From Blastomyces gilchristii SLH14081 (lineage: Eukaryota; Ascomycota; Eurotiomycetes; Onygenales; Ajellomycetaceae), in assembly GCF_000003855.2 (NCBI RefSeq), contig NW_003101678.1, positions 961,194 to 1,025,193 of the forward strand: a stretch of 64,000 nucleotides of DNA, read 5' to 3'. The notes below the pieces were generated by a model. That model was not told where the DNA came from. It saw only the letters and a list, made by a program, of their open reading frames with translations, and ran no database searches. The position numbers and the translations under genes were made by a program. Of this stretch, positions 46,304-59,600 are shown piece by piece; position 1 is the stretch's first letter; every line of letters begins with the position of its first letter.

Positions 46304-46567
46304 TGTAAGAAATTCTACTTCTCACAGATTCTTTATCTCTATTTCTATCTCTTATGTAATTAATAGAGTTAGTAGCTCTTGACTACATATATGATACAAC
46401 TATATAGACTGAAGTTCATAAATTCTATTTACAACTTAGCTTGAATACTATTATATATTTAACCTCTACATTTATCTTTCTACTGTGAATATTTCTAGTA
46501 GCTATCAGTACATATCACATAAAGCTGCAAACACCTGAATAATCACCTGCGAGTACTTATTCTTACA
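46304..46567 (+). repeat. Gypsy-B E3b 3' LTR
   Basis: 264 bp, starts TGTAAGAAATTC and ends TTCTTACA, followed by the duplication TTATT. Confidence 0.92.
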
Positions 46568-46572
46568 TTATT

Positions 46573-46893
46573 AACTTAGTTCAGTTTTGATTAAATAAGT
46601 GTTTACAGCTCTGTTTTTATTCAGTTTTATATACACTCTTATAATCAGCTTTTTTTTATATCATCAGATTTTTAAATTATCACTTATAAGTTGAGTATCA
46701 GAGAAAAGCTCTTTATTCACAAGAATGTAAGATATATCAATTAAAACTACATTTAATTCAATTTTATAATATCAGATATTATAGTCTTTCAGCTCTGAGA
46801 GTTTTATAGTAATTTTCATTTCAATATAACTGTAGTTATTCTTGAATTTGTGAAACTTGTCTGTTTCAGTGACTGAGTTCACAGCTGTAATAA
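46573..46893. other. AT-rich sequence, no gene seen
   Basis: Continues the sequence left of Gypsy-B E3b (33933-34744). Nothing is recognised. Confidence 0.5.
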
Positions 46894-46904
46894 GGTTGAA
46901 ATTT

Positions 46905-47232
46905 TTTTGAAACCAAGGCGCGTGGGTTTGAAACCCGCAGGAATACATTAAATCCGGAACTCAAGCACCTCAGGTTTCTAATAAATACAGAGGTGTACAA
47001 ATCGCTCCAATGAATCGCTCTATGTTCCTGGGCTGGGAAGTTATTATCGCATGTATCTAATTGTCACTTCTTTGTATTTTCCTATGTTCTTGTTATCTTA
47101 GCGTGGTCTCAACACCTGTATTTCCTCCTGTATAACCAACACTGGACCTGTATTTAACATGACGCAAGGACTCATCATAAGCTCCGCTTGCATATGAGTA
47201 TAATGAAAGAATAATAATAATAATAATAATAT
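46905..47232 (+). mobile_element. tRNA-headed SINE S3, 5'-truncated
   Basis: The duplication GGTTGAAATTT is at 46894-46904 and 47233-47243. The copy starts within the tRNA-like head, just before its B box (read GGTTTGAAACC), and is otherwise close to S1. Truncation with a fresh target duplication fits LINE-style priming. The terminal stem-loop is intact (47170-47199), as is the TAA tail. Confidence 0.9.
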
Positions 47233-47243
47233 GGTTGAAATTT

Positions 47244-47684
47244 ATTTCTATTTTTATAGCTATTACTTATGAATAATTTTCACTGTATTCTATTTCAGAA
47301 AATTCTGTCTCTTGTAAATAAGTAAAGTATATCATTATTTCAGTAATCTCATCAGTGAGACTATCTTAATTAAGACTATTTTAAATAAGTGTAGAGTGTT
47401 CTGTTGAGAGAAGATCTTCTTCTCTTTTTACACTTATATTATATTCTGTATTTCTTTTAATTCAAACTTTCTGAGCTATCTGAGATAATAATTACAGCTC
47501 AAGCAGCTCTTATTTAAAAGTATTATATGTATATATTAACTGTGTTAAATATCTTCTATTCATGTAAGAATACAGAGATTACTTACAGACTTGATATAAA
47601 AGTCTGTAGTAAGTTAATTAATTTTGAAATTAATAGTTCTTTTTATTTTAATTTATGATAAGTAACTGCAGAATTACTAATACA
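47244..47684. other. AT-rich sequence, no gene seen
   Basis: Mutated AT-rich DNA up to MITE M4. Bases 47677-47684 (CTAATACA) are the left target copy of M4. Confidence 0.5.
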
Positions 47685-47705
47685 TATACTAGTCACTGAG
47701 ATTAT
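47685..47705 (+). mobile_element. 506-bp hAT MITE M4, first 21 bases
   Basis: These 21 bases align without gaps to the start of M1, with transitions dominating. The rest of M4 is at 63071-63560. Its last five bases, ATTAT, are the target duplicated by Gypsy-A E2. 21 plus 485 bases gives exactly 506. Confidence 0.82.
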
Positions 47706-48017
47706 TGTGACAGGCTGCGCCCGATCAATTATATAGAATATTTCATTACACTTCATAGATTTCACTGAAAGCTTCAATTCTCAGTCACTGATTCTCAGCT
47801 GAAAAACTCATGAAATTTCTATTCTTTCACCTCGAAGCTTCATCATGTACGCGGAATTCCTATTCTTCTGCCCTGAAGCTTCACTATGTACACGTATAAA
47901 TATTCACTCTAATTGCTGATTTATGCACTTTCTCTTTTTTTCTTCTCTAACATTTTTCTCTCTGTTATATAAGATCTATAAATATTATACTGATCTATTC
48001 AGCATAGGCTTCTTATA
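47706..48017 (+). repeat. Gypsy-A E2 5' LTR
   Basis: 312 bp, 21 bases longer than the E1 LTR because of a partly duplicated segment around GAATTCCTATTCTTCTGC / GAAATTTCTATTC. The 3' LTR has the same duplication. Confidence 0.93.
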
Positions 48018-49840
48018 CTAGAAAAACATTCATTGTCTTCTTATTAAAAACAATTACTTACTGAGATATTTAAATCTGTAACAATGTATAAGAAATAGAG
48101 AAATAAACAATCAGTTAAGTGAACACTGAGTCTCTAGAATAGAAGCTTACTCATCAGTTGTTCTGACCCTGCAACAAGATCTTACAAAGAGAACAAGATC
48201 TTATGAAGAGAATAAGATCTTATAAGAGAATGTCAGTGAAAGATCTAAGAGTTCTGACATCTTAGATATATAAGATATTCATATGATTACACTTCTTTTG
48301 ATTTCACAGATATCATACATCTGATGAATGATATAGCTATGTCTATTAATAATATAAGAGAACTCTTGAACATAAGTATAGACACTGTATCACAGTGACT
48401 CTGAGCAATGTTAAAGTTACAACAAGAATAAATAGCTAATATGCATATAAATCAACAATGTCAATACAAGGAAATTCAATAATTAACTCAGCAAGAAACC
48501 TCCACAATTTCAACAGTGATACAATTAAATATGAACACAATACAAGTGCTCAAGAAATACTTAGATACTCTTATCTATTTCAATACTTCTGATCTCACTC
48601 TCTATTCATTATAAAGGTTGAAAATGCTCGCGAAACTAAGTGTAGATGAAGATGTCATTGATTCATTAACTAATCAAGATTAATATATCAATACATGATT
48701 AAAGAATCATGTGAGACAGAAGTTTTATTCATGAATAAAGGCATGTGAACTGGTGTTATATACATCTGATAATATTATCAAACATCTCAATGTTCTGTTC
48801 TGAGACACTGCTAGACTGGCCGCTAAGATCATGAATTTCACATTTGATCTCATTTGGTCTGCTCTCATACATTTCTTGACGTGAATCCCGCTGAGACTGG
48901 TCATTAAAAAAACATGTAAAGTGACTATATATCAGATCTTAAAATGAAACCATGACTTGAAAAAAATGAGAAAGTAGTCTTATTTGATTCCATTTAATCT
49001 CATTCTTAGCATAAAGTTACTATTTTTAGACATTTTAAGGTTTTTCTAAGACTATTTTTAATTTTTTAAAAAGTAACACTTTTTGATAATACTCAAATGA
49101 GATTTAAAGTCATTTAAAGCAATAAAAATAATTTAAATTAAGAAGTGAAAATCATGGTCTCATTTGAAAAATATGACAAGAGTAGACAGTAAGTCTCACT
49201 GAGACAGTATGAGACTACTATCTAATGTTGAAACTGTGTAATGAGATCAGTCAAATTGATAATGAGACTATCAAAAAATCTGGTCCTGATCTCAGACACA
49301 GTAACACGGTCAGTCTAGACACTGCTATGTAACAGAAGACACTAGATTGATTACAGAGTGTCTGACAGAGAAATACTTCTCTTACAAGATTCATTCCTGA
49401 TTTCAACACTGAGATTCTAGAAGCAGATAATCAATCTTGAGAGAATCAAATAAAGATTAGCATGCTTAAGAAGACATTAACTTTCAAACTTCTACAGACT
49501 TTTATAAGTGTAGATAAAGACCAGACTTATGAAGACTTCTGCATATCACTTCAGATATTAAATGATCATCTCATCAAGCTTAAGAGTATACAGAATAGCA
49601 GCAGGAGATATTACATCTCAGTTACTCATACATTCATGCTGAAGAATAATAATAATGAAGATGCTATGAATTGAGTAGACTTGAATATTTATACATAAGT
49701 GAGAGTTTTCACTATTTGAACAGGCTTCTGAGTCTCTGAGATCCCTTCTGAAGAAGTCACTGATCAATATTAATAAGAAGTGTGTATTAACTATAACTGA
49801 TCAGAATACATTGCTTTTAACTACTAATCAGCCTATGTGC
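48018..49840 (+). pseudogene. Gypsy-A E2 leader and gag (broken, holds MITE M3)
   Basis: The frame near 48345 reads MSINNIRELLNISIDTV. Gag continues after M3, with an open piece at 49462-49674 (MLKKTLTFKLLQTFISVDKDQTYEDF). The knuckle near 49778-49825 has lost a Cys and the His to Tyr. Same Gag as E1. Confidence 0.75.
48812..49317 (+). mobile_element. 506-bp hAT MITE M3
   Basis: Starts TAGACTGGCCG and ends CGGTCAGTCTA. Both sides have the perfect duplication GACACTGC (48804-48811 and 49318-49325). E1 gives the empty site. It lies in the gag of E2. Confidence 0.95.
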
Positions 49841-50019
49841 CTTCTCACTCAAAGAATGAATCAGTGTCTATCTGTATCAATCACATTACATTAGAGGAAG
49901 ATTCAGAAGATAATTATGAGAATACTCTGATAAAACAGGAAAAAGATTAGCTTCTGTTCAAATTCACAAGCAGGAGCTTGAAGAGGTTGAATAACAATGA
50001 TTTGAAGAGAAAATGACAA

Positions 50020-51092
50020 TGAATGTGATTCTTGTATCTACTGTAGTAGATAACATGTATAATATAAAAGGTATGATAGACAGCAGTCTATGCTATTATG
50101 CAATGATTAAATCTTCAGTTATGAGACATTATAATCTTCAGTATATCTTCTTATCAAAACTCTGACTTCTCACAGAATTCAATGATTTAAAAGATATTTG
50201 CACTCATTATATAATGAAACTGAACATAGATATCAGAGAATATCAACATGAAGATGCTTATATATATAAAGTTGACAATCTTGACTATAATCTTCTACTA
50301 GAACTGACCTGGCTATCTGAACAAGGCATCTTATTGAATGCTTGAAACAGGAGCTTGATATTCGCTAATAATGGTAGAATTTACAAAGATGATATTCAGA
50401 AGACTCTGAATCTGACACAGATCTCTGTCAATGCTTCTAAAATGCTCTGAAAAAGAAGTTACTGACAGCAGAATCATGTGACAATCTATTTCATCAGTCT
50501 GACTGATATTAAGAAGACTCTAGAAAAGTTATCTGATACTACAATAACAGATTCTCATACAAAGCTTTCTCAACAGTATCACAAATATCTAGATCTCTTT
50601 CAACAAGATGATATTACAAATGTACCTCTCTTACAAGACTCAGAAGTGAATTACAGTATTAAGTTGAAAAAGAAAAATGATAAGACTTCTGAATCACTGT
50701 GAGACTCTCTCTCTAATATATTTCAAGATGAACTTCTTCTTCTTCAGAGAACACTCAATGATCTGTTAAATAAAACATTTATATATATTAGCAACTCTTT
50801 CACTGCAGCCTCTATTCTCTTTGCAAAGAAGTCAGATAAAGAACTTTAAATCTGTGTGAACTATTGAGATCTGAACAGATTGATAAAGAAAGATTATTAT
50901 TTCTTACTTCTCATCAGTGAAACTCTAGCATGCATCAGACAAGCTCAATAATTTCTAAAACTAGATATCATCACTGCATTTTATAAGATTCATATCACTA
51001 AAGAAGATAAATGACTTACAGCATTCTGAACATAATATAACTTCTTTGAATGAGTAGTCACACTCTTTAACCTGATTAATACTCTCAGTATA
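50020..51092 (+). pseudogene. Gypsy-A E2 pol, protease and RT N-terminal part
   Basis: The protease site reads MIDSS (expected DSG) near 50070. The open piece 50478-50702 (LSQQYHKYLDLFQQDD, then VNYSIKLKKKNDK) is the RT lead-in. The RT frame follows with TGA stops and is cut by LINE C at 51093. Confidence 0.85.
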
Positions 51093-52979
51093 CTATCCTT
51101 CCAGGCTATGAGACAGTTATATATAGCCTGTATTACCTCAGTAGCTGATTATGAAGTTCAAGTTTGATGGAATAATCAAGGAAATTTACTGAAGTCTTTC
51201 AAAGTCTGTAAAACAGAGCTTTGAGAAGAATTCTGAGAGCATTCAAATCATCTCCTATTAAAGCAATGGAAATTGAAGCTTCAATTCCCCCTTCTGCTAT
51301 TAGATTTGAAAAGGCCTGTATAAACTATGCTCTGAAAGTTATAAAGATGAGCTCGAATCATATAATCAGAGAAAGAGTCTCTTCTTCATTTTCATCAATT
51401 AACTCTGGAAATGAACTGGATTGGAATAGATTTCTTGATTGAAATGAAAATAATTCTTCAAAGAAAATGCCTTCTCAACTGTACAGACTATGCTCACTGA
51501 TTAAAAATCAATTTTCTTCTTTAAATGTTGAAAAAGTTGATCATGAGAAGTTATCTCTCTGAAGAGAAAAGCTTGAATCTGTTATAGACTTGCAAATAAG
51601 TGAACTGTCTAAAGAGAAAGAATATGAACAGCATTTGAAGAGAATTTCTACAATCAATATAAAAGACTCTATTCTGATTTATTCAGATGACTCAAAAAAT
51701 GAGAATTTGAATAGATTAGGCACAGGCATTGCTTATACTGAAGATAACATTAATTTTATCTCAGATTTCTGGAATTTCGGCTGTGAATCTGAAGTCTTTG
51801 ATGCTGAACTATTTGCAATAGTGAAAGCTTTCAAACTTATTAAAATAAAATCTCATAAAAGAGAAAATAGTTTGAAAGAGATATGAATATTCTCTGATAG
51901 TCAAGCTGCTTTAAAAAGACTTAGAAATAGTCAGATTCATAATGATCAAATGAATCTTGAACTGATCTTAAACTTCATTTTAAAAATTTAAAAGAGAAGA
52001 ATATCAAACCTGATAATTCATCTGCACTGAGTTCCTGCTCATATGAATATTCATGACAATGAATTGGCTGATTCAGCTGTAAAAAAGAGTTCAGAATTAA
52101 GCAGATCTATTGAAAAAATTGTGTTCTGGTCTTTTATAAAGAGAAAAATAAAGGAATCTTGTTTAGACAAGTGAAATGAAAGCTGGCAGAAACAAAAGAA
52201 GAGTATACATTATTCAAGATTTGAAACAAAACCCAAGTGAAAATCTTGTTCAATTAAATGTAAAAAGAAAATATTCTCATCTATAATACAGCTGAAACTA
52301 GAACATGGCTATTTCAACTCTTATATACAAAGATTTGATGATAGATTTGATTCAATAGAATTCTCATTCTGCAATGCAAATGAGAATTCTGAGCATATTG
52401 TAATACACTGTGCATTATACAATAGTCTGAGAGTCAGATTAAAAGAGAAGTATGATCTAAATCAATTAAATATAAGATTCTTATTCTCAACTGAGACAGG
52501 AATTAAATACTTAATAGACTTTCTATCAGAAACTCAAGCAGCTACAAGAAAATAACTGCATTCAGAAATATCTGAATATGAAGAGGAGGAAATTGATCAG
52601 ATATAGTCTGTTAAAACAGCTATATACTATCTTTTGATAATTTGTTTTGTTACAGTCTCTCTTTATTTTACTTTACTTTTTCCTTTCTATTCTTTTCTAC
52701 TCATCTATTTAATGTGTCTATCTTTAAGACCGTCTTCTCTTTTCTTTTGTCATGATATTGTCAAAAGGTTTCAAAGTATCAGAAGATGTTAAAATACTGC
52801 AATTTGTAAACAGTTTTTGTATTCTGGGCTGGAATTTTCTGATTTTGCATATCTGAAATTGGTGAATGTATAATAGTTAACTTTATAGATATAGGAAAAA
52901 CCCTGAGAACTTTTAGTTCTCAGGTATATGTTATAGTCTCTGACTGTATACATCTATAATTGAAGAATAATAATAATAA
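51093..52979 (+). mobile_element. Tad1-type LINE, copy C, 5'-truncated
   Basis: A perfect 12-base duplication, ACTCTCAGTATA, lies at 51081-51092 and 52980-52991, and E1 (23730) gives the empty site. It starts after the RT active site and ends with the hairpins and a short TAA tail. It is the least decayed LINE copy: Trp codons such as the one near 51770 are still TGG here but TGA in copies A and B. Confidence 0.94.
51221..52598 (+). pseudogene. LINE C: RT C-terminal part, RNase H and zinc knuckle
   Basis: Open pieces are at 51221-51442 (RRILRAFKSSPIKAMEIEA) and 51590-51886. The latter holds most of RNase H: IYSDDSKNEN, GTGIAYTED, then the Glu in DAELFAIVKAF. After one TGA, FSDSQAALKRL supplies the next Asp, and DNELADSA the last. 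The terminal knuckle CNANENSEHIVIHC keeps its His; its first Cys is read as Phe or Ser. Only a few stops separate it from an open frame. Confidence 0.88.
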
Positions 52980-53874
52980 ACTCTCAGTATATTTCAGAAG
53001 TATATCAACTGAGCACTTCAAGATTTCCTTGATAAGGTTGCATCTGTCTATCTTGATAACATTCTTATCTTCACTGATAGATTCAGAAAAGAATATCAAG
53101 AACATATGTGAAGAGTATTATAACAACTACAAGAAGTAAAACTATCAATAGACATAGACAAGTGCGATTTTAAAGTTAAGAGTACAAAATATCTAGGCGT
53201 TACTATAGAAGCTGGTAAGAAAATTTAAATGAATTCTGAGAAGGTCTCTGCTATTCTTGAATGAGAGATCTTATACACTGTGAAAGATGTACAAAGCTTT
53301 ATTGAATTTACTAACTTCTATAAGTGATTTATACAAAACTTCTCTGATATCACAAGATCACTTACAGAACTCACTAAGAAGAACTTAGTATTTTAATTAT
53401 CAGTGAACACTGAAGCTGTATTCTTATAGATAAAGAAGATATTCACTAATATCTCTCTACTAATTATATTTGATTCTGACTGTGAAACAGTTGTTGAAGC
53501 TGACTTCTCTAACTACATTACAGAGAGAGCTATATTATAATATAATGATAAAGATATCTTACAATTATGCATCTTCATGTCTAAGAAGTTGAGCTCTGCT
53601 GAATGCAACTATGAGATCTATAATAAGAAGCTTCTCACAATAGTACACTGTCTAGAAGAATATGACTTCAAACTCTGAAGTATCTCTGAATTTGAGATAA
53701 TCACAGATTATAAAAATCTCAAGTATTTCACAATCACTTACAAGCTCACTGAATAATAGATGTGATGATCTGAGTTCTTAAGCTGTTTTCATTTTACAAT
53801 ACACTACTGTTCTAGCAGTCAGAACTTGATAATAGATACTCTCTTAATAAGTTATAATAAGAGCAAGATATGCC
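52980..53874 (+). pseudogene. Gypsy-A E2 pol, RT C-terminal part and RNase H
   Basis: The RT box reads YLDN followed by ILIFTD near 53050. RNase H near 53490-53680 reads VEADFSNY, where SDY is expected, then SKKLSSAECNYEIYNKKLL. Both sites have lost an Asp to Asn. The Gypsy-B element E3 interrupts at 53875. Confidence 0.85.
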
Positions 53875-54132
53875 TGTAACAATAAGTACTCGCAGGCAAT
53901 TATTCGGGTGTTTGCAGCTTGGTGTGATATGTACTGTTAACTACTAGAAGTATTCGCGGTAGAAAGATAAAATGTAGAAGTCAAATGTATATTAGCATTC
54001 AAGCTGAGTTGTAAATAGTAGTCACAAACTTCAGTCTATATAGTTGTGTGTAGTCAAGAGCTGTTAACTCTATTGATTACATAAGAGATAGAAATAGAGA
54101 TAAAGAATCTGTGTGAAGTGAAATTTCTTACA
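53875..54132 (-). repeat. Gypsy-B E3 LTR (3' LTR in element sense)
   Basis: 258 bp, plus-strand start TGTAACAATAAG and end TTCTTACA. Confidence 0.93.
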
Positions 54133-56020
54133 TACTCTTTTCTCTCTAAGGCTTTATCTGTGAAGCCTTTCACTGAGTAATTTCATAGAACCAGGCTCAG
54201 CACTGCAGTGATACTCACTAAAAATTCTTTACATCTATAAAAAATCTCAGTGAGGGAAAAAAAATCCCTTATTACTGTGAAGAGAAAAGAGTCTGTCACT
54301 CAGTTTCTTATTTCACAAGATTCTTTATAACCTGCAGATCTTTCTCTGACTATTATACAGATTCATCTTACATCTTTCATACAGAAGAGTTTCAGTTGAC
54401 TCTCAATTATTTCTGCAAGATTCTTATGTGATTATTATACAGCTTCATTTCACAGATAAATTACTTTCTATAAGATTACTCTTATCAAAGAGAAGTATTT
54501 GTGAGTTAATCTTTCACTCATTCTTAGAAATCATTATTCTTTGACACTGTAGAGTTATAAGGAATTTTTCATTCTTTCACTAACTCTGTAGAATTGTAGA
54601 ATCAAGATGTTCACAGTCTGTAATCACTCTTTATAGTTATATAGAAAGATTTAAATCTGTGATTTATAATCATTCTTTATTTACTGAAGTAATCTAACTG
54701 TTTCATGAAATTATTCATAGTGTAAACAAACCTCTCTAGAGTAGTATAAATATCTCAGATCTGTCTGTGAAATCTCATCTTCTTTTCTCTTTTTCTATAA
54801 CAGCTTTCATTTCTATAACTGTGAGTATTCTCATTCATTCATAAAGTGTTTTTACTCAGATAACAGAGAGAGAGTGTTTCTAATAATATCTGTATATTAA
54901 TTCAAGAACTTCTTAAGAATAAAAAGATTTTCAATTTTAATATCTTTATAAATAATATCTGATTATTACTGAGCTTCTTATAAGTGTTCTTATAACTTCT
55001 CTAATCACTTTTTACTAGCTGATGAAGTAGAGATATTATTACTTATAACAGTGTCTTTATTCTCTTCAGCTCTGTCACTGTACTCAATCTTCAGATCAGC
55101 AGTCAACTCTGTGTCTTTCTCAGATCAGTCTCTGACTCTTAGTAGCACAGTTCTGCTCTTTGCTATAAGTCTTCTCATAAGTAATTTCTTATAAATTCTA
55201 GCTAACAGTTTCTGTAAAGCTCTCAGTGCTGTCAGTGCTCTCTGTAATCTTACAAATCTATGATTATCTCTCTTCTATCTGTATAATCTCTGATCAGATA
55301 TATGTAAATATGCTTAGGTTTTCTATTAATGATTCTCACACTGCAGTGCATTTTCACAATTTCATTATTAATAAAAGATAAGTTTTCAGATATCTGGAAA
55401 ATCTGAGTAATCAAGATAATACAAATATTATGAATTTATAATAAGAGTTAGTCTAAGCAGATGAGCTCTCTCTCTGTATCTTAATTATTTTCAGACTGAA
55501 TACTTCAGTATAATTGAAAAAGCAGACATAGCTTCATAAGAGATATCTAATTATATACATAAATGATCAGCTCTTAAGACTCTGATATAACTGAATATAC
55601 TCTGATATTCAGCTCTCTTAAAGTCTGTGCATTTCTGACAGTTTTCATATTAAATATAATAATTATCTGTATTACAGACATGATACTCTCTGCTTGTTTA
55701 AAGAGAGAAATTGATAGTTATGAGAGAATTGAGTATCACAGATATTAAGAATATAAGTGTAAATTTTCTTTATTTTTTCTTTATTAATCTCTAAATTGTG
55801 TTTATAGCTCTGTTTTTGTTTTTCTTTATTTTTAGCTTTAATGATAACATGATTTCTTCTTCTCTTTATATACACTGCAGACTGTTCATCTCAGTAGAAA
55901 CTCATTATCTTTATAGAGTAGAATTTGTAAATAACAGTGTTAATATCTTTATCACAATCAGATTCTTAGCAAAGACTGTATTATTCTAACTTATCAGAAT
56001 TTATAATATGAAAGTTATAT
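54133..56020 (-). other. Gypsy-B E3 post-chromodomain region, possible extra ORF
   Basis: About 1.9 kb between the chromodomain and the 3' LTR. The open minus frame 55875-55672 is Lys/Arg-rich (KRRRNHVIIKAKNKEKQKQ). In another phase downstream the Cys-spaced reading YHVCNTDNYYI, YENC, KC follows, as in E3b. The opposite-strand frame 55798-55989 also has a counterpart in E3b. No known domain. The part next to the LTR looks untranslated. Confidence 0.4.
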
Positions 56021-59000
56021 CTCAGCTTTCATAGATATCTTATCTATCTGAATAATTCTTAAGTGAATTAATTTATCTTATCAGAATATTCTTATCACTG
56101 AACCTTGAATCAGAGCTTATAATCTCACTTCTCTAAGTTAATAATTTCTTTAATCTGATATTCTCTTTCACTCTCTAATACTTTATAAACAGAGTGATGA
56201 GTTACAGAGTTCTCTTCTAAGAATTTCTTATATTCACAGACTAAAGAGATATAAAAAATATTATATATCTGTAACTTAGATAACAGTTTCAATCTATAGA
56301 ACTATAAACTAATTTTCTTCATAATCTTACAAGACTCTGTCTGTAAGAGATTCAGCTTCATACTAGATCTCTATATAGTGATATTTTTCAGACTCAGTCA
56401 GACTCTATTATCTTTCTTAAAAATCTTTATAATATGCTTAAAGTCATAGTATCTCTTCTAATACTCTTAAGTCTTTCTCAAGAATTCACAGACTTTCTCT
56501 CAGATATTCTGAATTCTCTCAGCTTATTCATGAGTATCATCACACTTTATAGTATACTCTTATAAATTCATCAAGATTATTCACAGATGAGTCTCAGTGA
56601 GTATTTTAAGAAGAATTTTATCTGTACTGACATACTTTGAGTTGTTATATATAAACTCTATAAGTGATAATTAATATACTCAGTCATTCTGATTATAATT
56701 AATAAAGTACTGCAGATACTGTTTTAATATACTTATTAGATATTCTATCTGATTATCTGTTTATTGATAAAAAGTCATGCTTAGATCTTATAAGATCTTT
56801 AGTATAGTTATCAGATTAGATCAAAACTTCTCTATAAAGATTAATTCTTTATCTAAGATAATATTCACAGATAATTCATGCAATTGAATCATATTATAAA
56901 CAAAGATATAAGTCAAATTCTCTGACTTTAAGTTCTTGTGAGTGAGTATAAAGTGTGTTATCTTAATAAACTGATCTACTATTATCAGTACACTATCAAA
57001 GCAGACATTATATATATTCTTACTTTCAGAGAGACTTATAAGAATGTTCATTTCTAGCTGTTTACAAGGTTTCTACAGAATAAATAGAGAAGTAAGTTCT
57101 TTATATAATCTGAATTATACTACTTACAAACTCTGATAAATAGTATAAGAATTTACTATCTTCTTTATAAGCTCTCACATCTTCAGTCAGAAGTATTTTC
57201 TTATAAATAACTTATAAGTTCTAGTATTTATAAAATGACTCACTAGAGAAGAGTTATAATATCTTTTAATAAGTTCTATACATAGAAACTTATTCTAGAT
57301 ATATAAATTCAGTTCTCTCTTTATAAGAGATTATTTAAGTCTCTTCAATTCTTTATTTCTGCAGAATTAATCTCTACTGTAAGTAGTTTCTGAATATACT
57401 GAGTATATTTATTCTTCAGTTGCAGTTCAGTTAATCTGAATAGAAGATCTTATAAAGACTTATACTCTATTTTTTCTTATATCAGATTATTTACAGCACT
57501 TCTCAAAGTCTGTAAATGCTTCAAATTATAGATACTCTCTTCAAGAATTCTCACAGAGATTCTCAGAGTGTTAACTCTCAGTATTATAGAGAGTAGTTAT
57601 ACAGACTTTTTTTCTTTCTCTCTCTTCTTCTTTTATAGAGAATTGAGAGACTCTTCAGTCAATCTCTTTATAACACTCAGTCTGAGCATCTTATAATGCT
57701 TTTCTGTCTTCTCTAGCCTCTCTGTACCTGTTATTCTGATCTTCTTGATATAGTCAGATCTGTAAGACAATTTATTCACTGAGTTCTTAATTTTCTTAAT
57801 ATACTCTATCTTGAATCAGAACTCACTCAGTCTCTGAGTTCAGTAAATCTATCACTGTGAGAGTTTCTTGATTCAAGTAAACTGTTATAAGCTGTTATGA
57901 TTAGTCTTAACAGTAATCACTATTATAAAACTCTTAAAGTAGTGATATCAGTGATAAAAGAATTTTACTATTATAAAAAGCTTCTGATTATAGATATTAT
58001 ACTTCATCTCTATAAGTTATATCTTTTACAAGAAAAAGATCACTGAAACTCAGTTCTCATTTAACTGTAGTTATAAGACTATTTCTGAAATTATAAAGAA
58101 GAAGACATCTATCTTCAATCTGATTAAGAGTAGAAGATTAAAGTGAAACAGTATCACTATGTTTATAAATATCTATTTTAATCTTGTAAAGACTCTGTAA
58201 GCTTCTGAGATAAGAAAGTTCTCACAGCTCTCTCTTCTCAACAATCTTTTCATTCTTTATTTATAAGATGACTTCTTCTTATTTTCATTCTTCAGTATGT
58301 CTGTAAGAGATAAGAAGATTCTTATAAATATAAAGATAAACTATCTATAGAAATTTATAAAGCTCAGAAAGATCTGAATCTCATGAATACTAGTTAACTC
58401 TGATTCTAATAGAATAGTCTCAATCTGTGAAGATTTCATCTGAATATCATCTGTGATAATTATATATTCTAGGAAATTAATTCAATAGATACTGAAGTTA
58501 TACTTTATAAGCTTAATATACAGTTCTATCTCATCTAAGATCTTCAATACAGTTTATACATACTCAGTGTATTCTTTCTTCTTCACAGAGTACATTATCA
58601 CATTATTCAGATATATTATTATAAAGACATTCAGATATATACAAAGCATTTTATTAATAAAAAACTGAAATATTACAGTGATATTAGTCAAATTAAAAGA
58701 CACTACTAGATATTTAAATAATCTCAGTATGATTCTAAAGACAGTCTTTTATTCATTCTCAGACTGTATTCACAGTTATATATATACATTGATTACATTC
58801 AGTTGTATAAATATGACAGCTCTTATAAGAGAGTTGATCACATTCTCAATCAGAGACAGAGAATAGTGACTCTTTATTATCTTGAAGTTCAGATTACAGT
58901 AGTTTATATACAATCTGAGATCTTTATTCTTCTTTTTTATAAATATCACAGAGACTTCTACAGAGATCTGTGAAGATTAAATGAAGCTATTCTTCAGATT

Positions 59001-59600
59001 CTTCTTTATATAAGTCTGTAAGACCTCTGTCTTATGATGAGAGAGCTTATAGATTAGTTCTCAGAAGAGTTTCTATTCTTCTATTAAATTTATTATCAGA
59101 TTCTTCTCATAATAAGATGAAAGCTCAGCTGTCTTAGCTGAACTGAACATCTCTGTGAGATCTCAGTATTTCTCTGATATCTGAAACTCAGTTTTCATGA
59201 CTGTGAAGTTCTCAGATATTTATAAAGTTATTATATAGATAAGCTTGTCTTCTCTAATTAACTCTACAGTATTAACTAATTCTATCTCTGTAAGTAAGTC
59301 TGTTAACACTGATTAAAAGTATAAATCTGACTTATACACAGCTATGTGTGAATTGTGTCTTTGAAGTTATATAAGTCTCAAGTACATATCATCTGTGATA
59401 TCTGTAATAATCACAGTTTCTGTAAATCTTCTTCAAGTTTCAGAGAGATCTTGTAATTCAAAGATAACTCTTATAAGTCTCTCAGTTCTCAGATCTGAGT
59501 TCTCACATCTCACTTATTATAAGAGCAGATTCTCAGTTTTCATCACTTAGCTCATTTATTCTGTGAGCTTTAGAGACACTACAGTGACCTGAGATTCTCA
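56021..59600 (-). pseudogene. Gypsy-B E3 pol: RT, RNase H, integrase, chromodomain (broken)
   Basis: The RT N-terminal block lies near 58980-58800, and the RT box near 58645-58600 reads IYLNN then VIMYSVKKKEYTEY. The open frame 57051-56821 is the integrase core: VLIIVDQFIKITHFILTHKN, then VNIILDKELIF, with the first two catalytic Asp readable. The chromodomain reading lies near 56190-56050. Many Trp and Arg codons are TGA. Confidence 0.85.

Larger units (their letters stand above)
34750..46567 (+). mobile_element. Gypsy-B chromovirus E3b, complete footprint with nested insertions
   Basis: LTRs at 34750-35005 and 46304-46567, and the duplication TTATT at 34745-34749 and 46568-46572. Gag has a zinc knuckle; pol has RT, RNase H, integrase and a chromodomain. 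It is interrupted by LINE B (37066-40667), MITE M2 (41543-42048) and SINE S2 (43090-43490). About 1.9 kb lie between the chromodomain and the 3' LTR. A purine tract (46288-46300) precedes the 3' LTR. Confidence 0.92.

Noticed and set aside
48804..49325. Tc1/mariner origin of the MITEs, because CTA flanks the ends
   Set aside because: The empty site in E1 shows an 8-base, not a TA, duplication, and X1 with the same ends encodes a hAT transposase.
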